A stretch of 22,292 bases of DNA. Source: MGNI01 sp964353875 (GTDB lineage Bacteria; Chloroflexota; Anaerolineae; Anaerolineales; E44-bin32). Made by a program: the position numbers and the translations under genes. Of this stretch, positions 1 to 7,317 are shown piece after piece (position 1 is the stretch's first letter; each line of letters starts with the position of its first letter). The stretch covers positions 1-22,292 of the forward strand of contig CAYGXU010000048.1 in assembly GCA_964353875.1 (NCBI GenBank), read 5' to 3'. Below the pieces are notes generated by a model. It ran no database searches. It saw only the letters and a list, made by a program, of their open reading frames with translations, and was not told the DNA's origin.

Positions 1-90
1 CAAGGCCCCCTCTTGAAGCATGGGCTCAAATGCTCATGATTGGCAACTACTCAGGCTGATGGGGAAATTGGGCTGAAAGAAGCAAGCAGA

Positions 91-167
91 GGCGGCTCCC
101 ACGCCGCCGGTTCTCACAGGCGGGATTCGCGGGCATGGAAGCCCGCTCTGCTGAAGAGGCTGAGCAG
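91..167. repeat. Cluster of three consecutive short hairpins (REP-like or terminator-like)
   Basis: Three perfect inverted repeats stand side by side. GGCGGC (91-96) pairs with GCCGCC (103-108) around a 6-nt loop. GCGGGC (129-134) pairs with GCCCGC (141-146) around a 6-nt loop. CTGCT (148-152) pairs with AGCAG (163-167) around a 10-nt loop. No T-tract follows, so none is a classical intrinsic terminator. The arrangement resembles extragenic palindromic repeats that occur in many copies in some bacterial genomes. It could also stabilise the 3' end of an upstream transcript. Confidence 0.55.
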
Positions 168-309
168 TTACCATGATTGAATACTTACAAGGGAAACGAT
201 CATTCCCAGAATGGATATCATCCGACTTCATGGAGGCTTCTTCAACACAAGCCGAAAGCAACTCGCAGAAGGACCGCGAGATGTCCTGAGGATTCGTTTA
301 GCTCAAAAT

Positions 310-336
310 TTGACGCGCATCGTTGCGCATTGTAAT
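310..336 (+). promoter_or_regulatory. Weak candidate promoter with internal palindrome upstream of acsV
   Basis: TTGACG (310-315) resembles a -35 box and TGTAAT (331-336) a -10 box, but the spacer is only 15 nt, so the match is imperfect. Between them lies the palindrome GCGCA-TCGT-TGCGC (315-328), placed where a repressor could bind. It precedes the acsV ATG by 27 bases. No strong Shine-Dalgarno sequence is visible before that ATG. Confidence 0.25.
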
Positions 337-363
337 CTGCAGAAGATGAATGAATAAAATATC

Positions 364-2274
364 ATGGCAACGCATCAAGTAACGTTTTTGCCATCTGAAG
401 TTACGGTTGAAGTCTCCACAGGCACCTTGGTTTCCGAAGCCGTTCGACAGGCAATGTTGGAGATTAACCAGCCCTGCGGTGGACAAGGCCGTTGCGGACG
501 ATGCGCCGTAATCCTTGCTGAGGGGAGTGGTGTACGCAGGCGCTCTACCATCCGGCTTTCCCCGGAAGATATGAAGGCCGGGTTCGCTCTTGCCTGTCAA
601 ACCGTCATCGAGGGAGATGCCACCATTACCATCCCCGAGCAGGAGCGCATCGAACGGCGATTGGTCACCGATAAAACCGCTCGCAAAGTAGAATTGCCTT
701 TCGCTTACGATCCAGCTGAACTGCAAACCGTGCGCGCTGTCCAAATCCACCTGCCGCCTCCTTCTGTTCAAGATAATCGCGATGACCTCTCCCGATTGGA
801 GAAAGCCCTCGAAGAGCAGGGATACGCGCCGCTCGACATCTCCCTGGGAATTCTTCGTCAATTGAGTCCCATCTTACGTAAATCGGATTGGTCTCCTTGG
901 GCAGTGCTTGAAATTAATCGCCCCATCCCTACTCGAGCTCGTCTAATTGACCTCAGTATTGAAGCTGCCCAGCCTATGGGGCTGGCGATCGACATTGGCA
1001 CCACAACGGTAACAGCCTACTTGATCGACCTGAACAACGGTCAGGTGCTGAATATGGCGGCCGAATATAACGATCAGATCATACGTGGGGAGGATGTGAT
1101 CTCGCGCATCATCTACGCTGAGAAAGGCGGGCTTACTGAACTGAGCCAGTTGGTCAGACAAACGATCCGCACTCTGCTTGAACGTATTCGCATTCGGACT
1201 GGTGTCTCCCCAGAAGGGATCCATAAAGTAACTGTGGCAGGAAACACGACCATGATCCATCTCTTCCTGGGGCTCCCGCCCTCTCCCATCCGCCTTGAAC
1301 CTTACATCCCCACGGTTAATTTCCCGGCGGCTTACCTGGCCTCCGAATTGGATCTACCTGTCCATCCCCAAGCTCCTGTGCTCTGTTTGCCAGGTGTGGC
1401 TTCGTATGTGGGCGCGGACATTACCGCAGGGGTCCTATCGTGCGGACTGGCTGAAACAGAACAACTGACCCTCTTTATCGACGTTGGCACCAACGGTGAA
1501 ATGGTGCTTGGCAACCGTGACTGGATGGTTACCTGTGCCTGTTCCGCAGGACCTGCTTTTGAAGGAGCAGGCGTGGTTAACGGGATGCGGGCGACAGAAG
1601 GCGCCATCGAAGAAGTTTGGATCCATTCGGAGACTTTTGAGCCGACTATACGCGTCATTGGTGGAGGGAAAGCATCTGGGATTTGTGGTTCCGGTCTCAT
1701 CTCGCTTCTAGCCGAACTCTTCGTCACCGGGGTGGTGGATCGTGGGGGCAACTTCAATATAGATTTGGGTACAGCACGTGTGCGTCAGGGTGCCCACGGT
1801 CCCGAGTATGTCATCGCCTGGGGGGAGGAGAGCGAGAAGGGTAAGGACATTGCCCTCACAAAAGTAGATATCGACAATCTGATGCGCGCCAAGGCAGCCA
1901 TCTACGCCGGATTCAGTGTGCTTGCAGCCAGCGTGGGAGTGGACCTTGCGGATGTGCAGCAAGTTCTTGTGGGTGGCGCTTTTGGCAAGTATATCAATGT
2001 TGAAAACGCGATTAAAATTGGCTTACTGCCCGATCTACCCTGGGATCGATTCCAATTCCTGGGAAATACCTCTATACTGGGAAGTTACATGGCTCTACTC
2101 TCCTGGCAAGCCATCGAACAAATCAGGGACATCGCCCAACGGATGACTTATATCGAACTTTCGGCAGACAACACCTTTTATGAGGCTTTCACCGCAGCTC
2201 TCTTCCTGCCGCATACTGAGATTAATCGCTTTCCCAGCGTCGCAGAGATTTGGGATCGACTGCCAAAAAAATGA
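364..2274 (+). CDS. acsV: Corrinoid activation/regeneration protein AcsV (RACo-like ASKHA ATPase)
   Basis: This is a 636-aa protein with the architecture of reductive activators of corrinoid enzymes. Such proteins use ATP to return the inactive Co(II) form of the corrinoid iron-sulfur protein to Co(I). Residues 1-90 form a plant-type [2Fe-2S] ferredoxin with ligands C38, C44, C47 and C78. The C-terminal two thirds is the DUF4445/ASKHA fold. It has a first phosphate loop GLAIDIGTTT at 206-215, a later FIDVGTNGE loop, a SGICGSGL motif and a VLVGGAFGKY motif near the end. The protein is cytoplasmic, with no signal or membrane segment. cooC- and acsE-like genes follow on the same strand, which supports a role with the CODH/ACS corrinoid protein over a methyltransferase-specific RamA role. 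ATG 364 gives the full ferredoxin domain. Family assignment is strong; the AcsV subfamily rests partly on context. Confidence 0.9.
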   Translation: MATHQVTFLPSEVTVEVSTGTLVSEAVRQAMLEINQPCGGQGRCGRCAVILAEGSGVRRRSTIRLSPEDMKAGFALACQTVIEGDATITIPEQERIERRLVTDKTARKVELPFAYDPAELQTVRAVQIHLPPPSVQDNRDDLSRLEKALEEQGYAPLDISLGILRQLSPILRKSDWSPWAVLEINRPIPTRARLIDLSIEAAQPMGLAIDIGTTTVTAYLIDLNNGQVLNMAAEYNDQIIRGEDVISRIIYAEKGGLTELSQLVRQTIRTLLERIRIRTGVSPEGIHKVTVAGNTTMIHLFLGLPPSPIRLEPYIPTVNFPAAYLASELDLPVHPQAPVLCLPGVASYVGADITAGVLSCGLAETEQLTLFIDVGTNGEMVLGNRDWMVTCACSAGPAFEGAGVVNGMRATEGAIEEVWIHSETFEPTIRVIGGGKASGICGSGLISLLAELFVTGVVDRGGNFNIDLGTARVRQGAHGPEYVIAWGEESEKGKDIALTKVDIDNLMRAKAAIYAGFSVLAASVGVDLADVQQVLVGGAFGKYINVENAIKIGLLPDLPWDRFQFLGNTSILGSYMALLSWQAIEQIRDIAQRMTYIELSADNTFYEAFTAALFLPHTEINRFPSVAEIWDRLPKK

Positions 2275-2394
2275 GGGTTTATCCGGCGTGTTTAAAGTGC
2301 GCCCGATCAGGATAGGAGCTAATTACGTTGCACAAACCACTTCGGTGGAATATGATCAAAGGAAAGGAGCCTGCCTCAATATAGGATTAGATCA

Positions 2395-3162
2395 ATGACG
2401 AAAACGATTGCATTAGCCGGCAAGGGTGGAACTGGAAAAACCACTATCGCTGCTCTCCTGATCCGCTCACTCCTGCCCCACATTCAAGGTCCGTTATTGG
2501 CCATCGATGCCGATCCAGCCTCCAATCTCCACCTGGCATTAGGATTACCGATGCCCACAACCGTAGGCGAGATTCGAGAAGAGATGACAGACACTGCCAA
2601 GGCAGCGGAATTAGGCGTCAGTATCAGCCGACTCGATTATCTTCAACATGAAGTTCGCATGGCCTTGGAAGAGGGCGAGCAAGTGGATATGCTCGCTATG
2701 GGCCGCCCTGAGGGACAGGGCTGCTATTGCGCTGTGAATCATCTCTTGCGGGTGGTAATCGATGACATCGGACGTACCTATTCCTATATTATCATCGATA
2801 ACGAAGCGGGGATGGAACATATCAGCCGGCGAACTACATGCGATGTCGATCTACTTTTACTGGTCACCGATCCGACAATCCGCGGCGTACGAACGGCGGG
2901 GGAGATGGCGAACCTTGCTCGCCAACTCGAAGTTAACGTGCATCACATGATGTTGGTCATTAATCGAGTCCAGGGGGATCTTCCTGAACCGCTTCGAATA
3001 GCCATTGAGAACCTCGGCTTGGAAGTGGCAGGAATGATCCCCGCTGATAGCAATGTCAATCAACTGGACGCCCTGGGGAAACCAGTGGCACAATTGAACG
3101 GGGATTCACCGGCTTATCAAGCAGTGAAAACAGTGGCGAATCGAATCCTGAGCTCGCTCTAA
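2395..3162 (+). CDS. cooC: CooC-type CODH maturation ATPase (nickel insertion)
   Basis: This is a 255-aa MinD/ParA-like (SIMIBI) P-loop ATPase. The deviant Walker A GKGGTGKTT lies at residues 9-17 and a DADPASN switch region near 38-44. The cysteine pair C110-x-C112 sits at the position used by CooC to bind metal at the dimer interface. A Walker B-like IIIDNEAG segment follows near 134-141. CooC proteins use ATP hydrolysis to help insert nickel into the C-cluster of carbon monoxide dehydrogenase or, in related AcsF-type members, to mature acetyl-CoA synthase. The gene lies 120 bases after acsV and 49 before acsE, as expected in a CODH/ACS gene cluster. The start is supported by AGGA about 9 bases upstream. 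AcsF versus CooC subtype cannot be settled by eye. Confidence 0.88.
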   Translation: MTKTIALAGKGGTGKTTIAALLIRSLLPHIQGPLLAIDADPASNLHLALGLPMPTTVGEIREEMTDTAKAAELGVSISRLDYLQHEVRMALEEGEQVDMLAMGRPEGQGCYCAVNHLLRVVIDDIGRTYSYIIIDNEAGMEHISRRTTCDVDLLLLVTDPTIRGVRTAGEMANLARQLEVNVHHMMLVINRVQGDLPEPLRIAIENLGLEVAGMIPADSNVNQLDALGKPVAQLNGDSPAYQAVKTVANRILSSL

Positions 3163-3211
3163 ATATTCAAAGCAAGCTGAGCCGATCATCTAAATAAAGA
3201 GGAGTGGACTA

Positions 3212-4135
3212 ATGTATAAAATCGGAGAGAATATCCATATCGTCTCGCCGAGGGTCAAAGAAGCCTTGAATGGTCGTGATGGGGCTTTCTTTGTTGACCT
3301 GGCACGCAAGCAGAAGGAAGCAGGAGCCGATGTTATCGACCTAAACATTGGACCTCGCAAGAAGGATGGTCCAGAAGTTGTGGATTGGTTAGTGGACTGC
3401 ATGCAGGAAGCTGTCCCCGGGATGACGATCTCCTTCGACACCACCAATCTGACTGCTATCGAAACGGGTTTGAAGAGAGTCGGATCGAATGCGATTGTCA
3501 ATTCCACTTCCGCTGAAGAAGAGCGTCTGACCAATGTTCCCCCACTCGCCGCCAAGTACAATGCCAAATTGATCGCCCTCTGCTTGGAGAAAAGCGGGAT
3601 ACCAGCCAGCGCGGATGCGCGTATCAATATCGCCTTGGAAAAACTCATCCCGCGCGCTCAAGAAGTGGGTATCCCTATCGAGAATCTCTATGTTGATCCC
3701 CTCATCCTGACCGTTTCTGGTATGCAAGAATACGTTCCCGAAGCAATTGAGACAGTACGCATGCTCAAAATGGTCATGGATCCTCCCCCAATGACCGTCG
3801 TGGGGCTCTCAAACGTCTCCAATCAAGTCCCCAATGAGATGCGATCTTTAATAAACCGTGTATTTGCGATTATGTTGATGGGTGCCGGTCTGGATGCTGC
3901 CATCCTGGATCCGCTCGACAAGGAATTGATAGAAACCATCCGGCTCGTGGAGGGGCGTGATGACAGCACTCCAGTAGGCGCACTCTATCTCAAACTGCGC
4001 GACGCGGTGGCAGCGATGGAGGAGCTTCAGCCTGATCAGGTTGATCTATCCGATCCGGCACAGGCCGACATTTGGAAGACCGTACAGGTCTTGATGAATA
4101 AGGTTATTTACACCGACTCCTATTTGCGCTTGTAA
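3212..4135 (+). CDS. acsE: Methyltetrahydrofolate:corrinoid iron-sulfur protein methyltransferase (AcsE)
   Basis: This 307-aa protein has the dihydropteroate-synthase-like TIM barrel of pterin-binding methyltransferases. Family blocks include GENIHIVSPRVKEAL near the N-terminus, AGADVIDLNIGPR at about 38-50, a TISFDTTN strand, YVDPLILTVSG near 155-165 and VVGLSNVSNQVP near 200-210. The Asp and Asn residues in these blocks match pterin ligands of the family. AcsE moves the methyl group from methyl-H4folate to cobalt of the corrinoid iron-sulfur protein, joining the methyl and carbonyl branches. It is longer than the roughly 262-aa Moorella enzyme, mostly through its C-terminal helical tail. 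An AGAGGAG ribosome site precedes ATG 3212. Its place after acsV and cooC strongly supports this over methionine-synthase-type relatives. Confidence 0.92.
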   Translation: MYKIGENIHIVSPRVKEALNGRDGAFFVDLARKQKEAGADVIDLNIGPRKKDGPEVVDWLVDCMQEAVPGMTISFDTTNLTAIETGLKRVGSNAIVNSTSAEEERLTNVPPLAAKYNAKLIALCLEKSGIPASADARINIALEKLIPRAQEVGIPIENLYVDPLILTVSGMQEYVPEAIETVRMLKMVMDPPPMTVVGLSNVSNQVPNEMRSLINRVFAIMLMGAGLDAAILDPLDKELIETIRLVEGRDDSTPVGALYLKLRDAVAAMEELQPDQVDLSDPAQADIWKTVQVLMNKVIYTDSYLRL

Positions 4136-4203
4136 CTGCAAAGCTCATTTTGGAGATTTATCTGGGTCACATCCGATACATTTCAGCAGATGAAATTCTT
4201 TTT

Positions 4204-4210
4204 AAGGAGG
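4204..4210 (+). promoter_or_regulatory. Perfect Shine-Dalgarno AAGGAGG of the malic enzyme gene
   Basis: AAGGAGG lies 7 bases before ATG 4218. It fixes the start codon and is the strongest ribosome-binding site in this part of the window. It suggests higher translation of the malic enzyme than of the accessory genes before it. Confidence 0.8.
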
Positions 4211-4217
4211 ATTCTTT

Positions 4218-5576
4218 ATGCCCAAAAAGGCAGATCCAATCAATATCGAGGAGTTATTAGCAAAAGCCAGGCAACCTTCCGCCGATGCCATGCGCCTCCA
4301 TCCGTTTTATCAGGGGAAAGTCGAAATTGCGCTGAAAGCTCGTGTGAAGGATTTCAACGACTTCGCCATCTGGTACACCCCTGGCGTGGCTGCTCCATGC
4401 AGAGCGATCGCTGAAGATCCATCCCTGGTGTATGAACATACCCATAAATGGAATACTGTAGCGGTTGTGTCGGACGGGACACGCGTGCTGGGATTGGGAG
4501 ACATCGGGCCGAAAGCCGGTTTACCGGTGATGGAAGGCAAAGCCCTGCTTTATAAATATCTAGGGGGCGTCGATGCCTGGCCCATCATGCTCGATACCAA
4601 GGATGCGGATAAGATCATCGAGACGGTGCTGCTCATCCAGCCCGGATTCGGTGGCGTCAATCTGGAAGACATTTCCCAACCGAAATGCTTCCGCATTCTG
4701 GATACTTTACGGCAAAAAGCAGAGATCCCCATCTGGCATGACGATCAGCAAGGCACAGCCACGGTCACCCTGGCTGGCCTACTCAACGCTCTGAAGATTG
4801 TCGGCAAGAAGATCGGCGAGATTGAAATTGCTTTCATCGGCTCCGGCGCCGCGAATGTGGCCTGTGCTAGTCTGATCTTCGCCTGCGGGGCTAATCCAGC
4901 CTTGTGTCGCGTCGTCGATAGCAAAGGTATCCTCCATAAAGGCCGGAAAGATATCGAACTCAAAAAGGCTGAGTACATTGATAAGTGGAAGTTCTGTCAA
5001 ATCACCAACGAAGAACAACGCACAGGCGATATCCCCAAAGCTCTTGAAGGCGCTGATGTAGTGCTTGCTCTCTCGAAACCCGGTCCCGGGACCATTCAAA
5101 AGGAATGGATCAAGGGTATGGGGAAGGATGCCATCGTTTTCGCCTGCGCTAATCCAGTACCTGAGATCTGGCCTTGGGAAGCGAAAGAGGCAGGAGCAAG
5201 AGTGGTCGCCACCGGCCGTTCAGACTTCCCCAATCAGGTGAACAACTCGCTCGGCTTCCCCGGAATCTTCCGTGGCACGCTTGACGTGCGCGCCAACACC
5301 ATTACCGATTCGATGTGCATCGCTGCTGCAGATGCCCTGGCTGGCATGGCGCAAGAGAAAGGTCTCCATGAAGATTATATTCTCCCTAACATGGATGAAT
5401 GGGAGGTCTTCCCGCGCGAGGCCGCGGCTGTAGCTGCCAAAGCGGTTGAAGAGGGGATCGCCCTGAAACCGCTCACTTACGAGGAAGAATTGAAGAATGC
5501 CGAGAAGATCATCCGCCGCTCGCGAGATATCACCAAAACTATGATGACGAAGGGCTTCATCGCCAAGTCTGACTGA
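4218..5576 (+). CDS. NAD(P)-dependent malic enzyme
   Basis: This 452-aa protein is a short-form bacterial malic enzyme, catalysing oxidative decarboxylation of malate to pyruvate and CO2 or the reverse. The N-terminal domain carries WYTPGVAAPCRAI with the catalytic Tyr53. A GDIGPKAGLPVMEGK block near 94-108 contains the catalytic lysine. Metal ligands lie in NLEDIS (148-153) and HDDQQGTA (174-181). The Rossmann domain follows with GSGAAN at 208-213 and a DSKG segment at the end of its second strand. No phosphotransacetylase-like C-terminal domain is present, unlike long MaeB. It sits 82 bases after acsE and is closed by its own terminator. In this setting it could link pyruvate made from acetyl-CoA to malate, or supply NAD(P)H. 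Coenzyme preference cannot be read reliably. Confidence 0.93.
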   Translation: MPKKADPINIEELLAKARQPSADAMRLHPFYQGKVEIALKARVKDFNDFAIWYTPGVAAPCRAIAEDPSLVYEHTHKWNTVAVVSDGTRVLGLGDIGPKAGLPVMEGKALLYKYLGGVDAWPIMLDTKDADKIIETVLLIQPGFGGVNLEDISQPKCFRILDTLRQKAEIPIWHDDQQGTATVTLAGLLNALKIVGKKIGEIEIAFIGSGAANVACASLIFACGANPALCRVVDSKGILHKGRKDIELKKAEYIDKWKFCQITNEEQRTGDIPKALEGADVVLALSKPGPGTIQKEWIKGMGKDAIVFACANPVPEIWPWEAKEAGARVVATGRSDFPNQVNNSLGFPGIFRGTLDVRANTITDSMCIAAADALAGMAQEKGLHEDYILPNMDEWEVFPREAAAVAAKAVEEGIALKPLTYEEELKNAEKIIRRSRDITKTMMTKGFIAKSD

Positions 5577-5625
5577 TGGGGTGATGTACAAAGATGCCTC
5601 GCTTGTAGACAGCACAATCTTGGAG

Positions 5626-5654
5626 GGGCAGCCGCAAGGGCTGCCCGTCTTTTT
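5626..5654 (+). terminator. Intrinsic terminator after the malic enzyme gene
   Basis: An 8-bp perfect stem, GGGCAGCC (5626-5633) with GGCTGCCC (5639-5646), closes a GCAAG loop. It is followed by G and then TCTTTTT (5648-5654). This is a textbook rho-independent terminator 50 bases past the stop codon. It marks the end of the acsV-cooC-acsE-malic enzyme transcript. Confidence 0.9.
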
Positions 5655-5826
5655 GCCCATCAAATGATCCGGAATACTTCCCCATCGCAAGGCCGGTTGC
5701 CAAATATATAAAAAAAGTCTATTCTCTCGGCATTAGCAAAGTGTTGATGGGACCGTCATCTACGTTTCATATTTTTATTAAGCTATACCAAACTTACCTT
5801 GAAGGCGCTTGGAAGGAAGGCAAGGG

Positions 5827-6963
5827 TTGAAAACTGTGGGCACCTGTTCGAAAATGATGGCTACGTTCTTTGTGATCCTATTTATACTCACCACAGTGGC
5901 CATCTTACTGCTCTTGAATTTCCAGCTAATGGCTTTTAACCCGAAAACATATAAGAGAATCTTCATTAAAGAAGGCATCTATCAGCAGCTCCCCACAATC
6001 CTGGCCAAGCAGCTTGTGCATGCCACAACCTATGACCCTTGCCTCGAAAATCCGTCCACGTGTGATGGAGAAGAGGCAGGTCGTGATCCCTTAGACGAAG
6101 AAGGCGGCCCGTTGCCAAACATGAATAATCTAAAACTTGAGGATTGGAAACGAATTTTTTCGACAATTCTCACGCCGGACTGGCTGCAAACACAAACAGA
6201 AAGCGTAATCGACCAGGTTTTCGCTTATCTCAATAACAAAGCGCCCACGCTGACAATAAAGATTTCCATGCTTGACCTGAAAGCCCGTCTTCTCGGTGAA
6301 GAAGGGAATGCAATTATTTTGGACTTATTCCTCGCCCAACCAGTCTGTACGGAGGAGCAACTCCAATTATTGGTCTCGGCCGCCTCAGCCCCTGACTCCT
6401 CCGCGCAAGAATTGCTCTTCTGTCGGCCACCAGAGGATCTGCTCGAACAACTCACACCACAAATGACTGCCAGCTTAACGAAAATCGCAGAAGAAATCCC
6501 TGACGAAATCAACCCAGTAAAAAGCATCTTCGACCAAAATTCTCCTGCTTCGTCATCGAATCAACAAATAGAACCAACGAAGATACTCCGCTGGATCCGT
6601 TTAGGCATTTATTTAAGTCCCCTGCTGCCATTGGTCTCTCTTCTCATGGTGACGATCCTTGCTATCCGCTCACTGAAAGACCTGCTGCGTTGGTGGGGGA
6701 TTCCGATCTTTCTCAGCGGACTGATCACTCTTGGGATAGGATTGGCCTCCAGACTCATCATCGATTGGGCTCTTCTCGATCCACTGCGGGGACAAATTCC
6801 TGGAGTTTTGGAGATGAGTTTTGCTGAATTAGGTTTTAATTTAGTCCACTCATTGACTGACAGCTATGTACATTCCATCACCATCCAATGTGCGATACTC
6901 ACTTCGCTTGGCCTGCTATTGACTGTCACCTCTCTGCAGGGTAGATCTGGAAAGAATGGATAA
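5827..6963 (+). CDS. Unrecognised membrane protein with N-terminal anchor, large external domain and C-terminal membrane helices
   Basis: I do not recognise the family. The preferred start is TTG 5827, because GGAAGGAAGG ends 6 bases before it; an in-frame TTG at 5809 has no such site. This gives 378 aa. A hydrophobic segment at about residues 10-30 (rich in I, L, V, T) looks like an uncleaved anchor. About 220 polar residues follow, including a cysteine pair in a PCLENPSTC segment and two further cysteines, consistent with an extracytoplasmic domain. Three hydrophobic stretches near the C-terminus (starting around WIRLGIYLSPLL, GIPIFLSGLIT and TIQCAILTSLG) look like membrane helices. It is isolated between a terminator and a long intergenic region, so context gives no function. 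A structural or envelope role is possible. Confidence 0.7.
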   Translation: MKTVGTCSKMMATFFVILFILTTVAILLLLNFQLMAFNPKTYKRIFIKEGIYQQLPTILAKQLVHATTYDPCLENPSTCDGEEAGRDPLDEEGGPLPNMNNLKLEDWKRIFSTILTPDWLQTQTESVIDQVFAYLNNKAPTLTIKISMLDLKARLLGEEGNAIILDLFLAQPVCTEEQLQLLVSAASAPDSSAQELLFCRPPEDLLEQLTPQMTASLTKIAEEIPDEINPVKSIFDQNSPASSSNQQIEPTKILRWIRLGIYLSPLLPLVSLLMVTILAIRSLKDLLRWWGIPIFLSGLITLGIGLASRLIIDWALLDPLRGQIPGVLEMSFAELGFNLVHSLTDSYVHSITIQCAILTSLGLLLTVTSLQGRSGKNG

Positions 6964-7079
6964 CGGCGCTCTTCTTACGGGTTCTGGCGCTCTTTGATCT
7001 CTAAAACCGTATCCGACAGAATTTTATCTGCCTAAGCATAAGATCATCTCGCCTTATCGATATAACAGCCAAAAATTAA

Positions 7080-7111
7080 TTGGAGTTTATGGGTAAGTTA
7101 TATGATATAAA
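7080..7111 (+). promoter_or_regulatory. Candidate promoter of the Hdr/Met operon
   Basis: TTGGAG (7080-7085) resembles a -35 box. TATGAT (7101-7106) and TATAAA (7106-7111) resemble -10 boxes, with spacers of 15 and 20 nt respectively, so neither is ideal. It lies in the most AT-rich part of the region and would give a leader of about 200 nt before the GTG at 7318. Confidence 0.3.
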
Positions 7112-7150
7112 TCTAGTATAAGCGACTCGCCTTTTGACTAACACAGTTCC

Positions 7151-7180
7151 TTTGTCCCTGGTGGGATGAAGTTTGTCCCT
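7151..7180 (+). promoter_or_regulatory. Direct repeat TTTGTCCCT spaced 21 bp: candidate regulator-binding site
   Basis: TTTGTCCCT occurs at 7151-7159 and again, perfectly, at 7172-7180. Start-to-start spacing of 21 bp is two helical turns, as expected for tandem binding of one regulator on the same DNA face. It lies downstream of the candidate promoter and 138 bases before hdrA copy 1. Confidence 0.35.
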
Positions 7181-7317
7181 CTCGTGTGTGACATCCGGCA
7201 CTGGAGCATCGAACGGCCGAAACACTATCATTAGTCATGCAGTGAGGCGAACACCGGCGTTTTTATTCAGAGAGGGCAGCCGGCTTTTCGCTATTTTATT
7301 ATGACCGGGGAGGGCCC

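Larger units (their letters stand above)
1..363. other. Hairpin-rich intergenic region upstream of acsV; possible tail of an upstream gene
   Basis: No convincing complete gene is seen here. One + strand frame is open from the window edge to a stop at 57-59 (about 18 codons). It could be the 3' end of an upstream gene, but I do not recognise it. Bases 91-167 form a run of three perfect inverted repeats, listed separately. The last 60 bases contain a weak promoter-like pair and a short palindrome in front of acsV. Antisense open frames here lack recognisable protein features, and I treat them as shadows. Confidence 0.5.
6964..7317. other. Intergenic region upstream of the Hdr/Met operon
   Basis: About 350 bases hold no convincing gene on either strand. 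The middle is AT-rich with promoter-like elements near 7080-7111. A direct repeat lies at 7151-7180 and GC-rich sequence stands close to the GTG start of hdrA copy 1. It probably holds the promoter and control region of the nine-gene operon that follows. I see no riboswitch that I can name. Confidence 0.5.

Noticed and set aside
3..59. 3' end of an upstream protein gene
   Set aside because: The open frame is only about 18 codons and I could not match it to any CODH/ACS subunit, so it is mentioned but not called.
298..861. Antisense open frame opposite the start of acsV
   Set aside because: It overlaps the conserved ferredoxin domain of acsV and has no family features.
5220..5690. Antisense open frame covering the end of the malic enzyme and its terminator
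   Set aside because: It lies opposite conserved malic enzyme sequence and runs through a clear terminator hairpin; no protein family is recognisable.
7134..7139. TTGACT as a -35 box for hdrA copy 1
   Set aside because: No acceptable -10 sequence lies 16-18 bases downstream.
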